A DNA stretch of 64,000 bases. Origin: Balanoglossus misakiensis. Lineage: Eukaryota; Hemichordata. The notes under the pieces are model-generated. The model was not told where the DNA came from. It did not search any database and saw only the letters and a list, made by a program, of their open reading frames with translations. The first letter of the stretch is position 1; each line of letters begins with the position of its first letter. Location: positions 8,370,001 to 8,434,000 of the forward strand of contig CM082587.2 in the NCBI GenBank assembly GCA_040954595.2. Reading direction: 5' to 3'. Shown piece by piece: positions 1-11,521 of this stretch. The position numbers were made by a program, and so were the translations under genes.

Positions 1-1
1 T

Positions 2-247
2 GATTTCACTGGTTTATTGGATCTCCAAGATAAAAACCAAATTAAAGTCGGTAACACGTACCGTAACGACAAGCAAGCGGCGAATTTCGTACGGTACATC
101 GCTGAAGTTTTGCGTGAGGATGTCGTGACGGAAATAACTGAAAGTGAGCTGTACTCCGTGCTCAATGACTCTTCAACGGACAGATCAACTGTCGAGGAAG
201 AAATAGTATACGTTCGTGTACTTTGCGATTGTCGCCTTTACATGTAA
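2..247 (+). pseudogene. ZNF862-like hAT transposase-derived fragment (5' end outside window)
   Basis: The frame is open from the window edge to a TAA at 245-247. It contains a stretch reading as D-L-Q-D-K-N, then T-Y-R-N-D-K-Q, then a D-S-S-T-D-R-S-T-V-E-E-E-I-V-Y-V-R block. That last block is the DGSTD..(V/I)EEE.VYVR signature I know from ZNF862/KIAA1586-like proteins, which descend from hAT transposases; it surrounds a catalytic aspartate in the RNase-H fold. The frame stops about 15 codons after this motif, far short of a full ZNF862-like protein, so this is either an exon end (no clear donor) or a decayed copy. The upstream part is outside the window. Confidence 0.6.
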
Positions 248-647
248 TCATCGGATTTGTATAATTAATAATCGTCTAGTGACAATTGAATATACTGTAG
301 AATACTTCATTTTCACTAGGATTTTATTTTCACTGCTTTCGTTGGACTCATTTTTCCGCTAAAATAACATCCCAGTGAAAATTATTATTTTCTATTCTTT
401 GCGCATCAGTTGACAAGAAATAGAGAAAATAAAATTGCGGTAATATTTAAAATTGTTTTCAGCAAAAATAAATTCCAGTGAAAATAAAGTATTCCATGTT
501 GTAGTGAAGTTCTAGTCTGTTGCCTGGATGACTTTTGTCAAGGATTGATTACAAATGTCACCTTAATCAAACACATGGCGTTTTATTTTTTGGTGATTGA
601 CCAGTTTTTCTGGCAGTTTTATAATAATAATATTATATTTGCTTCAG

Positions 648-882
648 ATCTGGGCAGTCCAATGTATCGGTGGTTGCTAAGGGACCACTGTACGCAGAGT
701 TCATTAATATCTGCAAGAAGTTCAACCGTCAAGACCTTCTTGAAGCAAACACCTACCACAGAGCCAAGAGAATGGCCAAGGACTACCAGCAAGCCAAGAT
801 GTACATGATTGAATACTTTGAAAAGAACGACTTTGGGAAATGGATGGAGAAACCACCTGAAGAGGAGATGTTTTCAGTGTAA
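648..882 (+). CDS. Terminal exon of an unrecognised conserved-looking protein
   Basis: A splice acceptor (tgcttcag) ends at 647. The frame then runs, starting one base into the exon, through about 77 residues to a TAA at 880-882. The peptide is alpha-helical and rich in Lys, Tyr and Met (for example AKRMAKDYQQAKMYMIEYF) and ends in an acidic EKPPEEEMFSV tail. Codon use and the clean acceptor suggest a real last exon, resembling the C-terminal helices of a TPR/HEAT-like trafficking protein, but I do not recognise the family. Upstream exons must lie before this window or in the 250-647 interval. An AT-rich, probably 3'-untranslated stretch follows. Confidence 0.5.
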
Positions 883-3091
883 ATATTGTAATTCTTGGAG
901 GTGAGGGCTTATGAGCAACATTTGTGTGAAGGCAAAGTTGTATAAAGGCTGTTTGAAGCAGATTCGACTCATTTGCATTTGATGGGCACGTACTGATGTT
1001 CAGGCCTCAGAGTGTAGTTGAGATGTGTGCTCTCACGTGTAATGTGTCACGTGCAAGAAGGTGCTTGGTTTGGCCGGACAGATAAATATCATTCCATCAC
1101 AGTGTGAATTAGGCCTGCTCATTCCAAATATCACACCACAGCATGGCATTCGACCCATGCAGTGTTTTGGCAAATACCATGGTACCTTGTGCCATGGACG
1201 TTTTGGTCCTGTCTTTGAAACTTTAGAGTCATTCTATCAAGTAATGCCCCCCCCCCAAGTCACACACATGCAGCAGTTCCATCACTTATTCACACCCCAC
1301 ATTTTCAATCAATATGTTATCTGTGACTATAGCACAAGTTTAATTTTATCCTTCATCTCATGACTTCTTTTCTCTTAACACGAACAAATCGGTGCAATCT
1401 TACTTTATTTCCAAGTCAGGTGACCATTTAACCTATGACCTATGACAATCAGCCTTGTGTTGCTGATATTTACAGAAATGAATATGTCACACGTACTACA
1501 TTGTATCAGTCAAATATACAGCTTTTGTGAAATGAATACCCTCGACACAAAAATTCTTTTAGCTGTTTGAATTCTGAAAGTGTAAAGTTAATGCTTTGTT
1601 CATTGTTGTCACATAAAAAATGGTGGTGAAATTGCTACCAGCAAACTTGGATTGAGTGAGTGAAAGGTTGAATGTATCTGTGTCTGCAGTCTATGGTCAC
1701 AACTCATTTCTGATTCACCTTGTACTGTCTGTATACCATGTTGTTGCCATTGACAGCGATAGTCCTTCCAACATACAAAAAACAACAGTAGACTTTGATA
1801 TATTTATCTCAAATAGATGTTAAGTTTTGTGGAAATGTTGACATGTATTCTTGCTATCTCTTTTCTAGTACCTGTATTTTTGTCTGTCTTGTATGAAAAT
1901 CGAGTAAAAAAGAGGAAAAAGGAAGGAAAATTCACACAAAAAGTGAAAAAAAAATTGTCCACTATAGTTAGAGCTTTATATTCTTGAAACCTGATCGCTG
2001 CATAATTGAAGGTAAATTATCTGAGTACTAGTTAAATTTGTTCCCCAGTTGTATTTCAATTAAGCACTGATTGTAACTATGGGATCCGGACTGCTAGCCA
2101 GCTGTAATGTGGTGCAGGTTATAAATCATATCGTAGGTCTTATGGCAATAGTAGAAAATGGTATATCACATCAGTTATGCAAGGAAGTTAGCACTTCATC
2201 ATGTCACATGATAATGTCTCAACCAATCATAATGATTGACTGAAAATTTCCCCAAATTCCACGGGAGGTACCATATGGTTTTTGTACCCTGAATGCAGAG
2301 TTGAATATGGAATGACAGACCTTTGGCTAGATGTAGACCATGTAGATTGTTTCTCAAATGTTTTCTGTTTAAATGTCAAAAATAGTCATTTCAGTGTAGT
2401 GTCAGTCTTTTGAATTTTCACTACAGCAAAATCAAAATGGATTTTGTTTTGTTAGATTCCTAATAGTAACATTGAATCATGTTAGAGAGCATTTGACATT
2501 GTTGTTCCATCGACAATCATGTTTATGATGTAGCATAGCAGGTTTTTAAAACTTTTTGTTGATTGCCATATTGTGCAATTTTGCAGAGCAATAAATTCAT
2601 TGGAAGTCAATGAAAGCAATTGTCACATCTGTACATGCATATAGCGGGGCATGGCAGAGATTGAATACAGTTTTTTTGGCAAAATGCGATGGAAATACTG
2701 CCGTAGATATTTCTTTTTACAAGATCCAGGGTAGGCTTGGAGGCAAGGCATACATTTTGTGTGTTGTGCAATGATCAAATGCTGTAATACAACTCACAGA
2801 AAAAGATTCAGTATTCCATAGCTGGGGGGAGGGGATGAAAATGTTTAAGATGACTCTATTATGATGCATTTGTTGTGTTTATTTTTCTTGAGCAATACAA
2901 AAAGGTGTTTTGCTTGTTGTTGTTACATTTCAGTTGACACATTTGTTTTATGTAAGATTTGTTTTCAAGTAAGATTAGACCATGCTGTTTTTTACAAAGA
3001 GATATTGCCGTCCCGTTCTGTTAATTTTAATTTAATCAATGTCCGTGTTTTTGTAGTGAAACTCTTTTATTAAATGTACGATGTTGTGTTT
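883..3091 (+). other. AT-rich stretch, probably 3' UTR or spacer
   Basis: No open frame with coding character is visible. The sequence is AT-rich with several AATAAA-type hexamers (for example near 2590), compatible with a long 3' untranslated region of the preceding exon followed by spacer. Confidence 0.3.
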
Positions 3092-3100
3092 TATTCACGA

Positions 3101-3428
3101 TAGCCTGGTCTCCATACCCAGTGTGTTTTACATAGACTCGCACACAAGGGTCTGGACACGCAGTCAACTCTCATGGAACAGATGTTGCTAATTAATGCTA
3201 ATTATTTTCCAAATATTAGCAACGCCCAGGTCATTGCTCCGGCCAATCAGTAATGTGTCACATAAGGTGATTGACTTGAACGATGTCAGAGTCAAGACCA
3301 TGCGGTAACCTTGTATTTGAGTTCTATTGACACGCAGATCTTCAAAATCCAAGAGAGTTGACTGCATGCGTGTCCAGACCCTAGTGTGTGAGTCTATCTA
3401 AAACACACTGGGTATGGAGACCAGGCTA
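3101..3428. mobile_element. 328-bp MITE with long TIRs and a 9-bp target duplication
   Basis: The ends are inverted repeats beginning TAGCCTGGTCTCCATACCCA (left) with its reverse complement ending at 3428 (right); similarity continues inward for about 70 bp. Both sides are flanked by the same 9 bases, TATTCACGA, at 3092-3100 and 3429-3437, a target-site duplication. There is no coding capacity, so it is a non-autonomous DNA transposon. A 9-bp duplication is typical of Mutator-like elements, but the superfamily is not proven. Confidence 0.85.
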
Positions 3429-3437
3429 TATTCACGA

Positions 3438-4408
3438 CCACAAGGTGAATAGGGACAGAGCATCTTCAAAAGTTGTTTTGTCACGAGTTTTCAATAAACA
3501 TCTGCTCATTCTGATCATTAGAAAGCAAAGAACATAAAAAACACAACTCTTCACAATTCACAAAGAAATAAACCCAGATTTGTACATTGCGTTCATAGTG
3601 TTTGAATTTCATGTTTGCCTAGCTGTAGCTCAGTAGAAAAAAATAGATGTTTAAATCATGTTAACAAGGAAATTTTTAATCAGAATTGCAGAGTATTTAT
3701 TTTATGATAATCGTGTTTTTAATTCAGTAAGCAGTTCAGAGTTTATAGGAGGATTTTATCTGTTATGTTTATGCAGTACAGGTCTTGACTGTATCAGTAG
3801 CCTGTTTTTGTACAATACATGTACCATGTATACTATATATACATCTTGGGATAAGGTTGTGTACATTTGGGCCATTTTGTACACCTTGTAAGTTTTCAAA
3901 TTTTTCCTGCATTTATTTACTGTTGATTTCAGAACGTTGTGATCGTTTTATTCCGATATCAGAATGACATTTTATGCCAGTCATATCTTGCTATGCAATT
4001 TCATTGAGAAAGATGAATGAAGTTTACAGTATGGCGACGAAGCTGCTATCTGAGTGTGCTATTCTGGGTATTGGAAACTTTCAAACTGTCAGCATTTGAA
4101 TACGTCCCATATCTCACCTGTATCAGAATGCGCAAAGTAGTGGAGTGGAGTCGTGAGTACTCTGAATGTCGACAACAGCCCCCTCAGTGACAAGAGAGTG
4201 CAGTCATATTGTATTGGAACCAGTGGTTGCAGTGGATTGAGCAGACTTCACGGGCTCAGCTCATGAAAGTGTTGCCAAACACACCGCAACCACTAAGTGT
4301 AACTGCCTCATCTAGAGAAAGCTTGCCACCATTTCGGTCAATGCAAAAACTCTACACCAGTGCCTCTCTTGTGTTCTCTTACCGGGTCAGAGGTGCCATT
4401 ACGACGGC
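3438..4408. other. Spacer without recognised genes
   Basis: AT-rich sequence; only short chance frames without splice context or family resemblance. Confidence 0.3.
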
Positions 4409-4412
4409 TTAA

Positions 4413-4496
4413 CCCTTTCACCACCATGGTTTGGTCCAAAGCCATTGTTTCCTATGGTAAAGTTGGACCTCTATACAGGGAAATGGGGTGAAAGGG
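4413..4496. mobile_element. 84-bp piggyBac-like MITE (copy 1), TTAA target site
   Basis: Perfect 10-bp terminal inverted repeats CCCTTTCACC / GGTGAAAGGG are flanked on both sides by TTAA (4409-4412 and 4497-4500). TTAA duplication and a CCC start are the hallmarks of piggyBac-type elements. The interior is itself a near-palindrome (TTTGGTCCAA ... TTGGACCTC). A second copy lies at 22859-22943. Confidence 0.8.
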
Positions 4497-4500
4497 TTAA

Positions 4501-7119
4501 ACTAACGGTAATATGCCTGTAAAGCAGCAACCAAATTGCCACTGTATCAAGTCTACTTTTTCACCTGTTGAGGAAGGGTTAACATGGACTACAAGCATTT
4601 GTACCAGTTTTACATAAGATTTCTAAGCACAGTCAAATTGAGTGCTAATCATCCGTTTCAATGCAACTGGCTTCAAAATAATGATGGGGTCGACTGCAAG
4701 AGAGACAGGTTGAGGAAATAATTAAGTACAGCTTAATGACAGTTGTGTGTTCATTTTGAATGTTGACAGTTTGGAAAAAAATAAGGAAAATATTTATAAT
4801 AGCATGTGTTTGTAACAAAAATGTTTGTAGCACATTGTATTTTACATGTACCATTATGTAACAGCATTGTCACAAGACATGGGAGAAAGATATATACATG
4901 TACCAACATATTAGAGAGCAACTTTATTTTGTGTAGTGTGGTGTGTGTCAAGAGATTTCAATGGTTCTGTTGACACATTTATGTCTCCTTATGTTTCCAG
5001 TTCAACGCAGCAATCTTCGAAACCATGTGAAAGATTACAAGAGAAGTCCTTGACTTCGATGACATTGGTGTTATCATGTGTGTTTTGAATTAAGATTGTT
5101 TATTTTACTGTGTTTTTGTGCTGCAAACAATTGTTTTGTTTTATGTTTGTGTTTTGGACGCACTTTGAAAGTGTTGTTTTTCAAGTACAATTTGAATCAT
5201 GGTACATCACCAGTGTTTTGAATAAAGATGTATTCACTATTGTTGTGCAGAAAAGTGTGTGCGTTTTTTCTGTCACTGTGAAAGGTGTGTAGGCAATACA
5301 CAGGATATGAAATGATCCATGGAAAATTATGTCGTTCATATCAATGGTATATGTTCTTTACTGTTGCAAATTTCCCCCCAAGGCTTCAGGTCTTCATAGC
5401 CAGTGTATTGAAGTTGGTAAACCCCTAACCCTGTGTCAGTGATGACAATGTGACCCCCTAGCCTTCTGTTAGAGATGCTGGCGTGAAACGGATTATGGCC
5501 CATTTTCCCACTACATGTATTTGGACAGAACCCATGGAGAGGAACTACTGTTTAATTCCGAACAACTAAAAAAAATTCACAAAATAGAAGGAAATTTCAT
5601 ATGCGCAACCGCAACAAATCTGAGACAGATTCTTCGGATGAAGAGACAGAACCACGAAGACTGTACAACACATGCAAGAGAGGTTTTGGTAATAGAAATG
5701 CTCAGAAAAACCAAAGAAACATTTAGATAGGTTGGCTAGATTATGACTTTTCTCTGGGCTGTTATAAGCAAGTTCATTCTAAATCAGGTGGTGCAACTAG
5801 GGGTGTTATTGTTGGAAAACATAGTACCAAGTTGGATTTGCTAGAAGGTTCAAAGGGGCAATTTTTGCAAATGGTATTTCACCAAAAGGCAGCAGTCAAA
5901 AATTTGATTTTGACATACAGGAAATAGCACAAAATACCCTTGACAGCAATTCCACAGTTGGCCAAATATGTATAAGTATTCGTCCTCGGTTGATATCATG
6001 GACATCGCCTCGGTAGTCATATGATATTTGACATACACAACGAGTGAGACATCCCTTCACCGACAATACAGTGGTCGAAAATCTTTTATGTTAACTTTAA
6101 AAATGGTTTGGTCCCACTGACAGAAGGATTGATTATTCAACGTTTTGCACCTGGGATGAATATATTACCAAACTCAACCAATTACTGCTTAGTAATCAGT
6201 TAACATGCAATGTTGCTTACGATTTTATTGGCTGTGCATATTTTACACGTGCACTAGTATAAATGCATGGCCACGTATCACATTTGTCTTCCTGGTCAAC
6301 GTGTCATAGTCAGCATGGTGAAAGAAGTGTATCAAGGGATTAATGAGTAAAGAAGAAATGGTTAATATGCAGTCTGACATATCACCTGTACTGTACTCCT
6401 CCTTTAGGTTTATCAACTACAAAATGCCATCTTCCACACAAGGGAACGGAGGGGGGCCTGTTATATGGCAATGGAAGGCATACCTATAGGCTAGAAAAGA
6501 GGATGAATGTAGTGTTATGCAAATTAGCTGTCTCTCCTGGTTTCCAAGCCGTGGACAACACTGCAAACCATTTACAATTCACATCATGACCTATACTTAA
6601 TATGTATTTTTATTGGTTAACTCTGATGGGTTTTGAACACTGTGAGCAGCACCATCCAGCAAATGGGAACAGTTAATAAATGTTTTTCTACTAACATTGT
6701 AAGCTGCTGGACTTTTCTTTCAAGAGGAAAAAAATGTAGGGTCCTTGTGTTGGAATTACAGTTTGTCAGGCTACTGGAAACACTTTATTCCTGAGTTCAA
6801 GCCACCACCCACATTCCCAATATAACATCTAATACTGATGATAATATATGGGATGTTGTGTGTCAAATTCCAGGTACTCCAGTTATTTAATCCAACCACG
6901 TCAGTGATGAAGTGTTCTTCAGTGGCCTTGCAGAGAAGGTAGAATTGGAAAGTACATATGGCTAACAATAATCCAAATACTGCCATTGAAGCAACCCAAC
7001 AGTACGTCACAGATGAAGGGTTGTTCAACTACATCAAGAACAATGTTAACTCATGAAAAGGCAATTGCGATAAACCACAGAGAAGAAGTGATAATGAGCA
7101 GTTGCATGAACATAGGAAA
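4501..7119. other. Spacer, no supported gene
   Basis: I see no convincing gene. A short exon-like piece after a tttccag acceptor at about 5000 ends quickly in a stop. A 71-codon frame at 5515-5730 has no family resemblance. The rest is AT-rich with TG-rich runs near 5100-5300. Confidence 0.3.
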
Positions 7120-7140
7120 TAAAGGTTAACAGCATCAAAA

Positions 7141-7527
7141 ATGCATGGTATCCATCGCTCTGTTGAAAGAAATGGTTTTAAACCGTCCAGATCAATAATG
7201 GCATCAGTAAAGGGCAAGAGTACATTCAGAAAAGCAAATCCACCATTGGCCATCAAATGGGGGAAAGAGAAGGAAGACGTCGCAGTCCAGATGTACCAGA
7301 AAGCCATACCAACCCACCACAAAAACTTGGTTGTCACCAGATGTGGGTTGACTGCCCCTGTAGGAGCTGACTCACATCTTGGTGTATCCCCAGACAGGAT
7401 TGCCAACTGTGAGAACTGTGAGTGCTGTGTGACAGTGTCATTGAGTGCAAGTGTCCATACAGTGCCAGAGAATTGCCTCACCTCAGCAGGCTGTTGGACA
7501 GACAATCAAGTACATATATCTATGCAG
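7141..7527 (+). pseudogene. YqaJ-type nuclease domain fragment, frameshifted
   Basis: The first frame reads RKANPPLAIKWGKEKEDVAV, then GLTAPVGADSHLGVSPDRI. This follows the YqaJ/lambda-exonuclease-like pattern: a W-G-x-x-x-E helix, then (L/P)-x-L-G-x-S-P-D, where the Asp is a metal ligand. The matching catalytic E-x-K motif (here V-I-E-C-K-C-P-Y) is present a few codons later, but in another reading frame starting near 7422, so a frameshift separates the two catalytic motifs at roughly 7405-7440. Such domains occur in viruses and in mobile-element-borne genes of invertebrates. I call it a broken relic rather than an active gene. Confidence 0.6.
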
Positions 7528-7674
7528 TAACGGTGACTACAGCTTGGTACCAACACATCAATACTACACACCCAGATGGTACAAGTGTTTTTTGTTTTTT
7601 TAAGAATTAAATATTATTACAAGCCCAGATGGGTGTTTTCAGTATTGAAGTGTGTGATTTTGTTGTGTATACCA

Positions 7675-8091
7675 GGCTTGGTTTACTTGTCAACAGACAA
7701 CCAGCCAATCGTGATCAGACAAGAAGGGAACGACGTCGTAAATATCAGCCGGAGCGAGCTGGAAGACCTGGCCCGGTCAATCAACGCCACCGGGCGAGCT
7801 CGAGAGCCCGAACCAGAATCGCCAGACCCAGACATCACCGTCATCGGCCACACCACAGCTCAACCAGGTAACATTCAAAAGCCCCACAACGAGAAAAACA
7901 ATATGCCGAGTAGTGGCAGGCAAATTTCTGTTTTCAAGTATGGCTTGATTGTAAATCCATCTACCGGTATGCCCTGGTGTGGTACATCACCTGACGCCAA
8001 AGTAATTGATAAACAAAGTGGTGTTGGTAATTTAGCAGAAATAAAATGCACATATTATGCATACGGCAATATTAGTCATATAGATGCGTGA
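7675..8091 (+). pseudogene. Second YqaJ-like fragment with acidic/Pro-rich leader
   Basis: One frame is open to a TGA at 8089-8091. Its first part (about 7675-7867, after a cag acceptor and ending at a CAACCAG|GTAACA donor-like site) encodes an acidic, Pro-rich linker (PEPESPDPDITVIGH). Reading on, the second part holds YGLIVNPSTGMPWCGTSPDA followed by N-L-A-E-I-K-C-T-Y, which is the G-x-S-P-D ... E-I-K-C YqaJ nuclease signature in one frame. It differs clearly from the fragment just upstream, so the two are separate copies. Whether the donor at 7868 is used, excluding the nuclease part, cannot be decided here. Confidence 0.5.
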
Positions 8092-8170
8092 AATGACAAA
8101 CAGTTTTATTGAGAAATAGATGGTGTTCCTAATGTTTTAAAAGCATCGCAATTACTCTTATCAGGTTCAA

Positions 8171-8740
8171 GGCATATGTAATGTGTTTGGTGTGACTTTA
8201 TTTTATACATAAATAAAGGTCTGCTGATTGGGAGTCAATGGAGGGGGAAATTGGCTTGTTTTTAGAAGACATATTTTATTCCTAAGCAGTGTCTTTTTTT
8301 TTTAGGGGAATGTGGTAGATTCCCAATTTTCTCAGTTATAAAAAGGTATTATCATATTGGTATAAACTTCTTAATATGCCCCAAAACAAAATTGCAAAGC
8401 ATGCAAGAGTCTGACGTCAGAGAAGTCAATCACTTACGTTGACCGACTACTGATTGGCCGTTGATGGCATGGTCATGTAGCTCCGCCCCGAATGATACAT
8501 AATCATGATCACGTGGTGACGCTTGACGTCAGATTGCTCAGTTGGAGACTATTCACATTCAAATTACCATTTTTATGGCCTTACTAGATTTTGGTTAGGC
8601 GTTCCTAGACGGTAGTAGGGTGAATGCGACTACGAACGGATAGATTCTAGACTAAGGCCAAATAGGCATATGTAATGTGTCTTGGTGTGACTTTATTTTA
8701 CACATAAATAAAGATCTGCTGATTGGGAGTCAATGGTGGA
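8171..8740. repeat. Pair of about 80-bp direct repeats, about 490 bp apart
   Basis: The sequence beginning GGCATATGTAATGTGT and including ACATAAATAAAG and CTGCTGATTGGGAGTCAATG occurs at about 8171-8250 and again at about 8665-8740 with few differences. The DNA between carries TGACGTCA-like half palindromes. This looks like a local tandem duplication or two copies of one element end. Confidence 0.7.
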
Positions 8741-8911
8741 AAACAGGGTTTGTTTTAATTTTATAGGACATATTTTGTTCCTAGTGGAATTGTTGTACAA
8801 TTGTGATAAAGATGTAGTGCACAGTTAAAATGATAGCTTTTGTAAATCTAGCTGCAAATAAAACTGCTAATGTACTAGCAGTAATGCATTCAGTTTTTTT
8901 CTCCTCAGAAG

Positions 8912-9232
8912 ACTCTGACAACACCCTTGACAACAATGACAAGAAGCTCATTGCCGAAAACAAAAGCTGTAGACATTAGCATAACAAAATGTGATGTCGA
9001 TATCACTCATCATATTAGCACAAGGGAAAAAACAGGCCACAAGAGCAGAACCAGACCTAACAACACCGACCCATCATTATACGTTTCAACAACAGGTGAG
9101 CCAGAAACAACAGGTACAGCAAGAAGAGAAATGAACGTAACACAACAGCCAGAAATTATGGATTCAATGACAACAGCAGGATTTACATCAATGAAAACCT
9201 TACACAAAGAAGAAAATTGCCCAGCTGGATAG
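8912..9232 (+). CDS. Thr/Ser-rich candidate exon upstream of PHD finger
   Basis: A good acceptor (ttttctcctcag) precedes 8912. The frame is open to a TAG at 9230-9232 and encodes a hydrophilic, Thr-rich peptide (TTPLTTMTRSSLP, STREKTGHKSRTRPNNTD) ending K-E-E-N-C-P-A-G. There is no recognisable domain. It sits between the YqaJ fragment and the PHD fingers on the same strand and may be a disordered linker of the same gene. Low complexity makes chance openness possible. Confidence 0.3.
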   Translation, partial: TLTTPLTTMTRSSLPKTKAVDISITKCDVDITHHISTREKTGHKSRTRPNNTDPSLYVSTTGEPETTGTARREMNVTQQPEIMDSMTTAGFTSMKTLHKEENCPAG

Positions 9233-9305
9233 TTAAGTTCAGAAAGTCGCTGCTCCTAGGGGCAATGAGCCTCATCTGCAGGGCAAAAACTGAAAACAGA
9301 CCTAG

Positions 9306-9443
9306 TACTGTATCTGCCGTGGACCAGACACGGGAGAACTTACATTCCAGTGTGACAGCTGTTACGACTGGTTCCATGGCGCATGCGTCAGACTAGACTT
9401 ACCCCAAAGCGAGCAAATTCAGCCGTTCCCTTCCACTTCCTAA
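9306..9443 (+). CDS. PHD finger exon or fragment
   Basis: Starting just after an acceptor-like TAG at 9303-9305, the frame reads Y-C-I-C-R-G-P-D-T-G, then Q-C-D-S-C-Y-D-W-F-H-G-A-C-V-R, to a TAA at 9441-9443. This is the first half of a PHD zinc finger: C-x-C, C-x2-C, and the W-F-H-x2-C step. The final C-x2-C pair is missing before the stop, so the finger is truncated or continues in another exon. PHD fingers usually read histone-H3 tails; in this context, next to YqaJ fragments, a mobile-element origin is more likely. The neighbouring frame at about 9560-9700 is also open and acidic, hinting at a further frameshifted exon. Confidence 0.55.
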   Translation, partial: YCICRGPDTGELTFQCDSCYDWFHGACVRLDLPQSEQIQPFPSTS

Positions 9444-9693
9444 ATTGCGAACGGGAGACCGCTGAGGATTAAGGGAGCACATGGGAAGGGAGAAAAATTC
9501 CACCAGGTGGGGCTATAACGCGTCGTACAGACGAGGAACCTTTAAGACCGTCCAATAACGACCCTGACTGATGATCCCGAAGATATGCTGAGCATATTCA
9601 CGGATCCCGAGCAGGACAGGCAAGTAATGGGTTATGCCAGGCCTGGGGTACACCCAAGAGTGCAGTGCATAAGGACAAGAAGAAGACCTGGCA

Positions 9694-9972
9694 ATGGATG
9701 TCTCTGAGAGTACGGAGCCGCCAATAAGTAACCAGTGCCTTGAGGAAGGAAATCTTCGTCCATTTCCGAAGATTATTTCCTCAACATCCACACGAAAGAA
9801 AAGAAGCAAGGTGGTAGTCGTCAAACAGAGCTGCCAGATGTGTGTATTTCCAGAAGTCTACAGCAATATGGTGGAATGCACCAGATGTGAACAATGGTTT
9901 CACTTCAAGTGTGTCAATATAGGAGCAGACATACCACCTTCATGGAAGTGCACATTATGTGGCAAAGAATGA
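9694..9972 (+). CDS. PHD-finger-containing exon (C-terminal)
   Basis: From the ATG at 9694 to the TGA at 9970-9972 there are 92 residues. A basic stretch (STRKKRSKVVVVK) precedes a compact zinc-finger module: C-Q-M-C, then V-E-C-T-R-C-E-Q-W-F-H-F-K-C, then W-K-C-T-L-C-G-K-E at the very end. Spacing and the W-F-H-x2-C step are those of a PHD finger, complete with eight ligands. It lies on the same strand as the PHD fragment at 9306 and the YqaJ fragments, and could be the last exon of a mobile-element protein or a domesticated derivative. Confidence 0.6.
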   Translation: MDVSESTEPPISNQCLEEGNLRPFPKIISSTSTRKKRSKVVVVKQSCQMCVFPEVYSNMVECTRCEQWFHFKCVNIGADIPPSWKCTLCGKE

Positions 9973-10368
9973 AGATGTACATCAAAAAGGCCAACGGAAC
10001 AGTAACATGTTTCATCACTTTGCAATTAGAGGCATTAACTTTGTTAGCATGAAAACAACGGTTATTCTTTGCTTAGTTTAAATTTATATCAAAAGCCGAA
10101 GCACTGATTGTTATCATTATGCATATAATGAATGTTCATAAGAAAGTAATTAAAAGAGTTCGTGACAGAAGTGACCATCTCATTCGATACTGTCAGAGAA
10201 AAAAGAACAGCTAAAGAAGAGGATTGGTTGAATCTGACCCCACCTCCCCGGCCCTTGGGTGCTTCGCTGAATAACATAGCCGCAAACGATATCCCGTACT
10301 CCAATACTTACAACTATAGGCTATATTATTGAGTGAAGTAATGACGCTTTATATATAATATTTTCAGG

Positions 10369-10510
10369 GGCCTCAATCAAAACACAAATTTATTGGTGCA
10401 TGAAGCAAACAAATCGTATATCACGGAGAGAGGGGACAGCGAAGAAACTAGTCAAGAGGCTTGTCAGCTGTCGAGGCAACTACTTGACAATATCGTCAAG
10501 CATTATCAGG
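10369..10510 (+). CDS. Candidate internal exon, unknown protein
   Basis: A ttttcag acceptor ends at 10368 and a CATTATCAG|GTAATG donor lies at about 10510. One frame is open throughout and encodes a hydrophilic helix-forming peptide (for example SEETSQEACQLSRQLLDNIV). No domain recognised. It may belong with the next exon-like pieces at 11153 and 11522. Confidence 0.3.
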
Positions 10511-11152
10511 TAATGTTTAAAATTTGTATTTTTTGTCTGGCTCATTGAAAGTAGATGTGGCGTAAATATGATACATATCTGAGATATAAAACAGATACGA
10601 TACAATATGTAAGAGCTACATAATAGAATGTTGACAATGATCATATTTTTAGCTCTACTGTCACTTGTGCCAGCCGAGCTGTAGCAGTAGGTTGATAAGT
10701 GTCCGTCCGTCGTCCGTCAACTTTTGGTATTTCAATCTTCTTCTTTGAAACAACTTGGCAAGGATACACACTACGTCGAGAGTTACAACAACGTGGTTCT
10801 GGTCTACACAGATAAAAGAGTAGTGTTTGGAAATTATAAATATCTGCTTAGGAGTGAAATGGCATGTCTGGACTGGGTATGTATACCTATAATCATGCAT
10901 CAAATGTTGACCCTCTGGGAAATCACAGAGAAATCAATAAATCACACTGATTGAATTTTCTGGGGTTTTTTGCCTGACGTGTATTGGAGCAATATATCAT
11001 ACATGTCAACGAAGAATATTGCTAAATTCATGACAAAAATTTTAGGCCTCCAGCTAGCAAACTATATACGGTACATTTGAATATTGCTTTCAAATAGTTT
11101 TGAAATATCATGATATACCGTAGTATTGACAACACATGATATCTCTTTACAG

Positions 11153-11302
11153 AATGGAAATGTTGATAGGCCGGCAACATCAGAACCAGATTATAGACGA
11201 CCAAGGAGACAGACTGGCCGCAAAACTCTGACAAAAAAGAAGTCACAGTGGAAAATGGATTTATGGAAAGACTTCATGGAACATATTGTTGCTGATAACT
11301 GA
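11153..11302 (+). CDS. Candidate basic terminal exon, unknown protein
   Basis: After a ctttacag acceptor at about 11152 a frame encodes a strongly basic peptide (DYRRPRRQTGRKTLTKKKSQ) ending in K-D-F-M-E-H-I-V-A-D-N and a TGA near 11300. Basic composition suggests nucleic-acid binding or nuclear localisation. No family recognised. Confidence 0.3.
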   Translation, partial: NGNVDRPATSEPDYRRPRRQTGRKTLTKKKSQWKMDLWKDFMEHIVADN

Positions 11303-11521
11303 ATTCGATATACCGGTATATGGCAATTTTATATAAATTTGACAGATGTTTGCGAAAAAAAACTCCTGTAAAAGTCGAAACTAAAATATAATACAACAAT
11401 TTATTTTCCTTCATAAGAATCGCCTATTTGTGTACTCCAGACTGCCATTCCAGCATAGGATTGGACTCGCTCCTCAAAGGTGTGATCTTACACGAAGGAA
11501 CATTGAAAACTGACTCTATAG

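Noticed and set aside
5515-5730. 71-codon plus-strand frame
   Set aside because: No motif, no splice context, and upstream/downstream DNA is non-coding in character.
7029-7505. Minus-strand 158-codon frame with hydrophobic segments
   Set aside because: It is antisense to the YqaJ fragment, whose motifs are clear on the plus strand.
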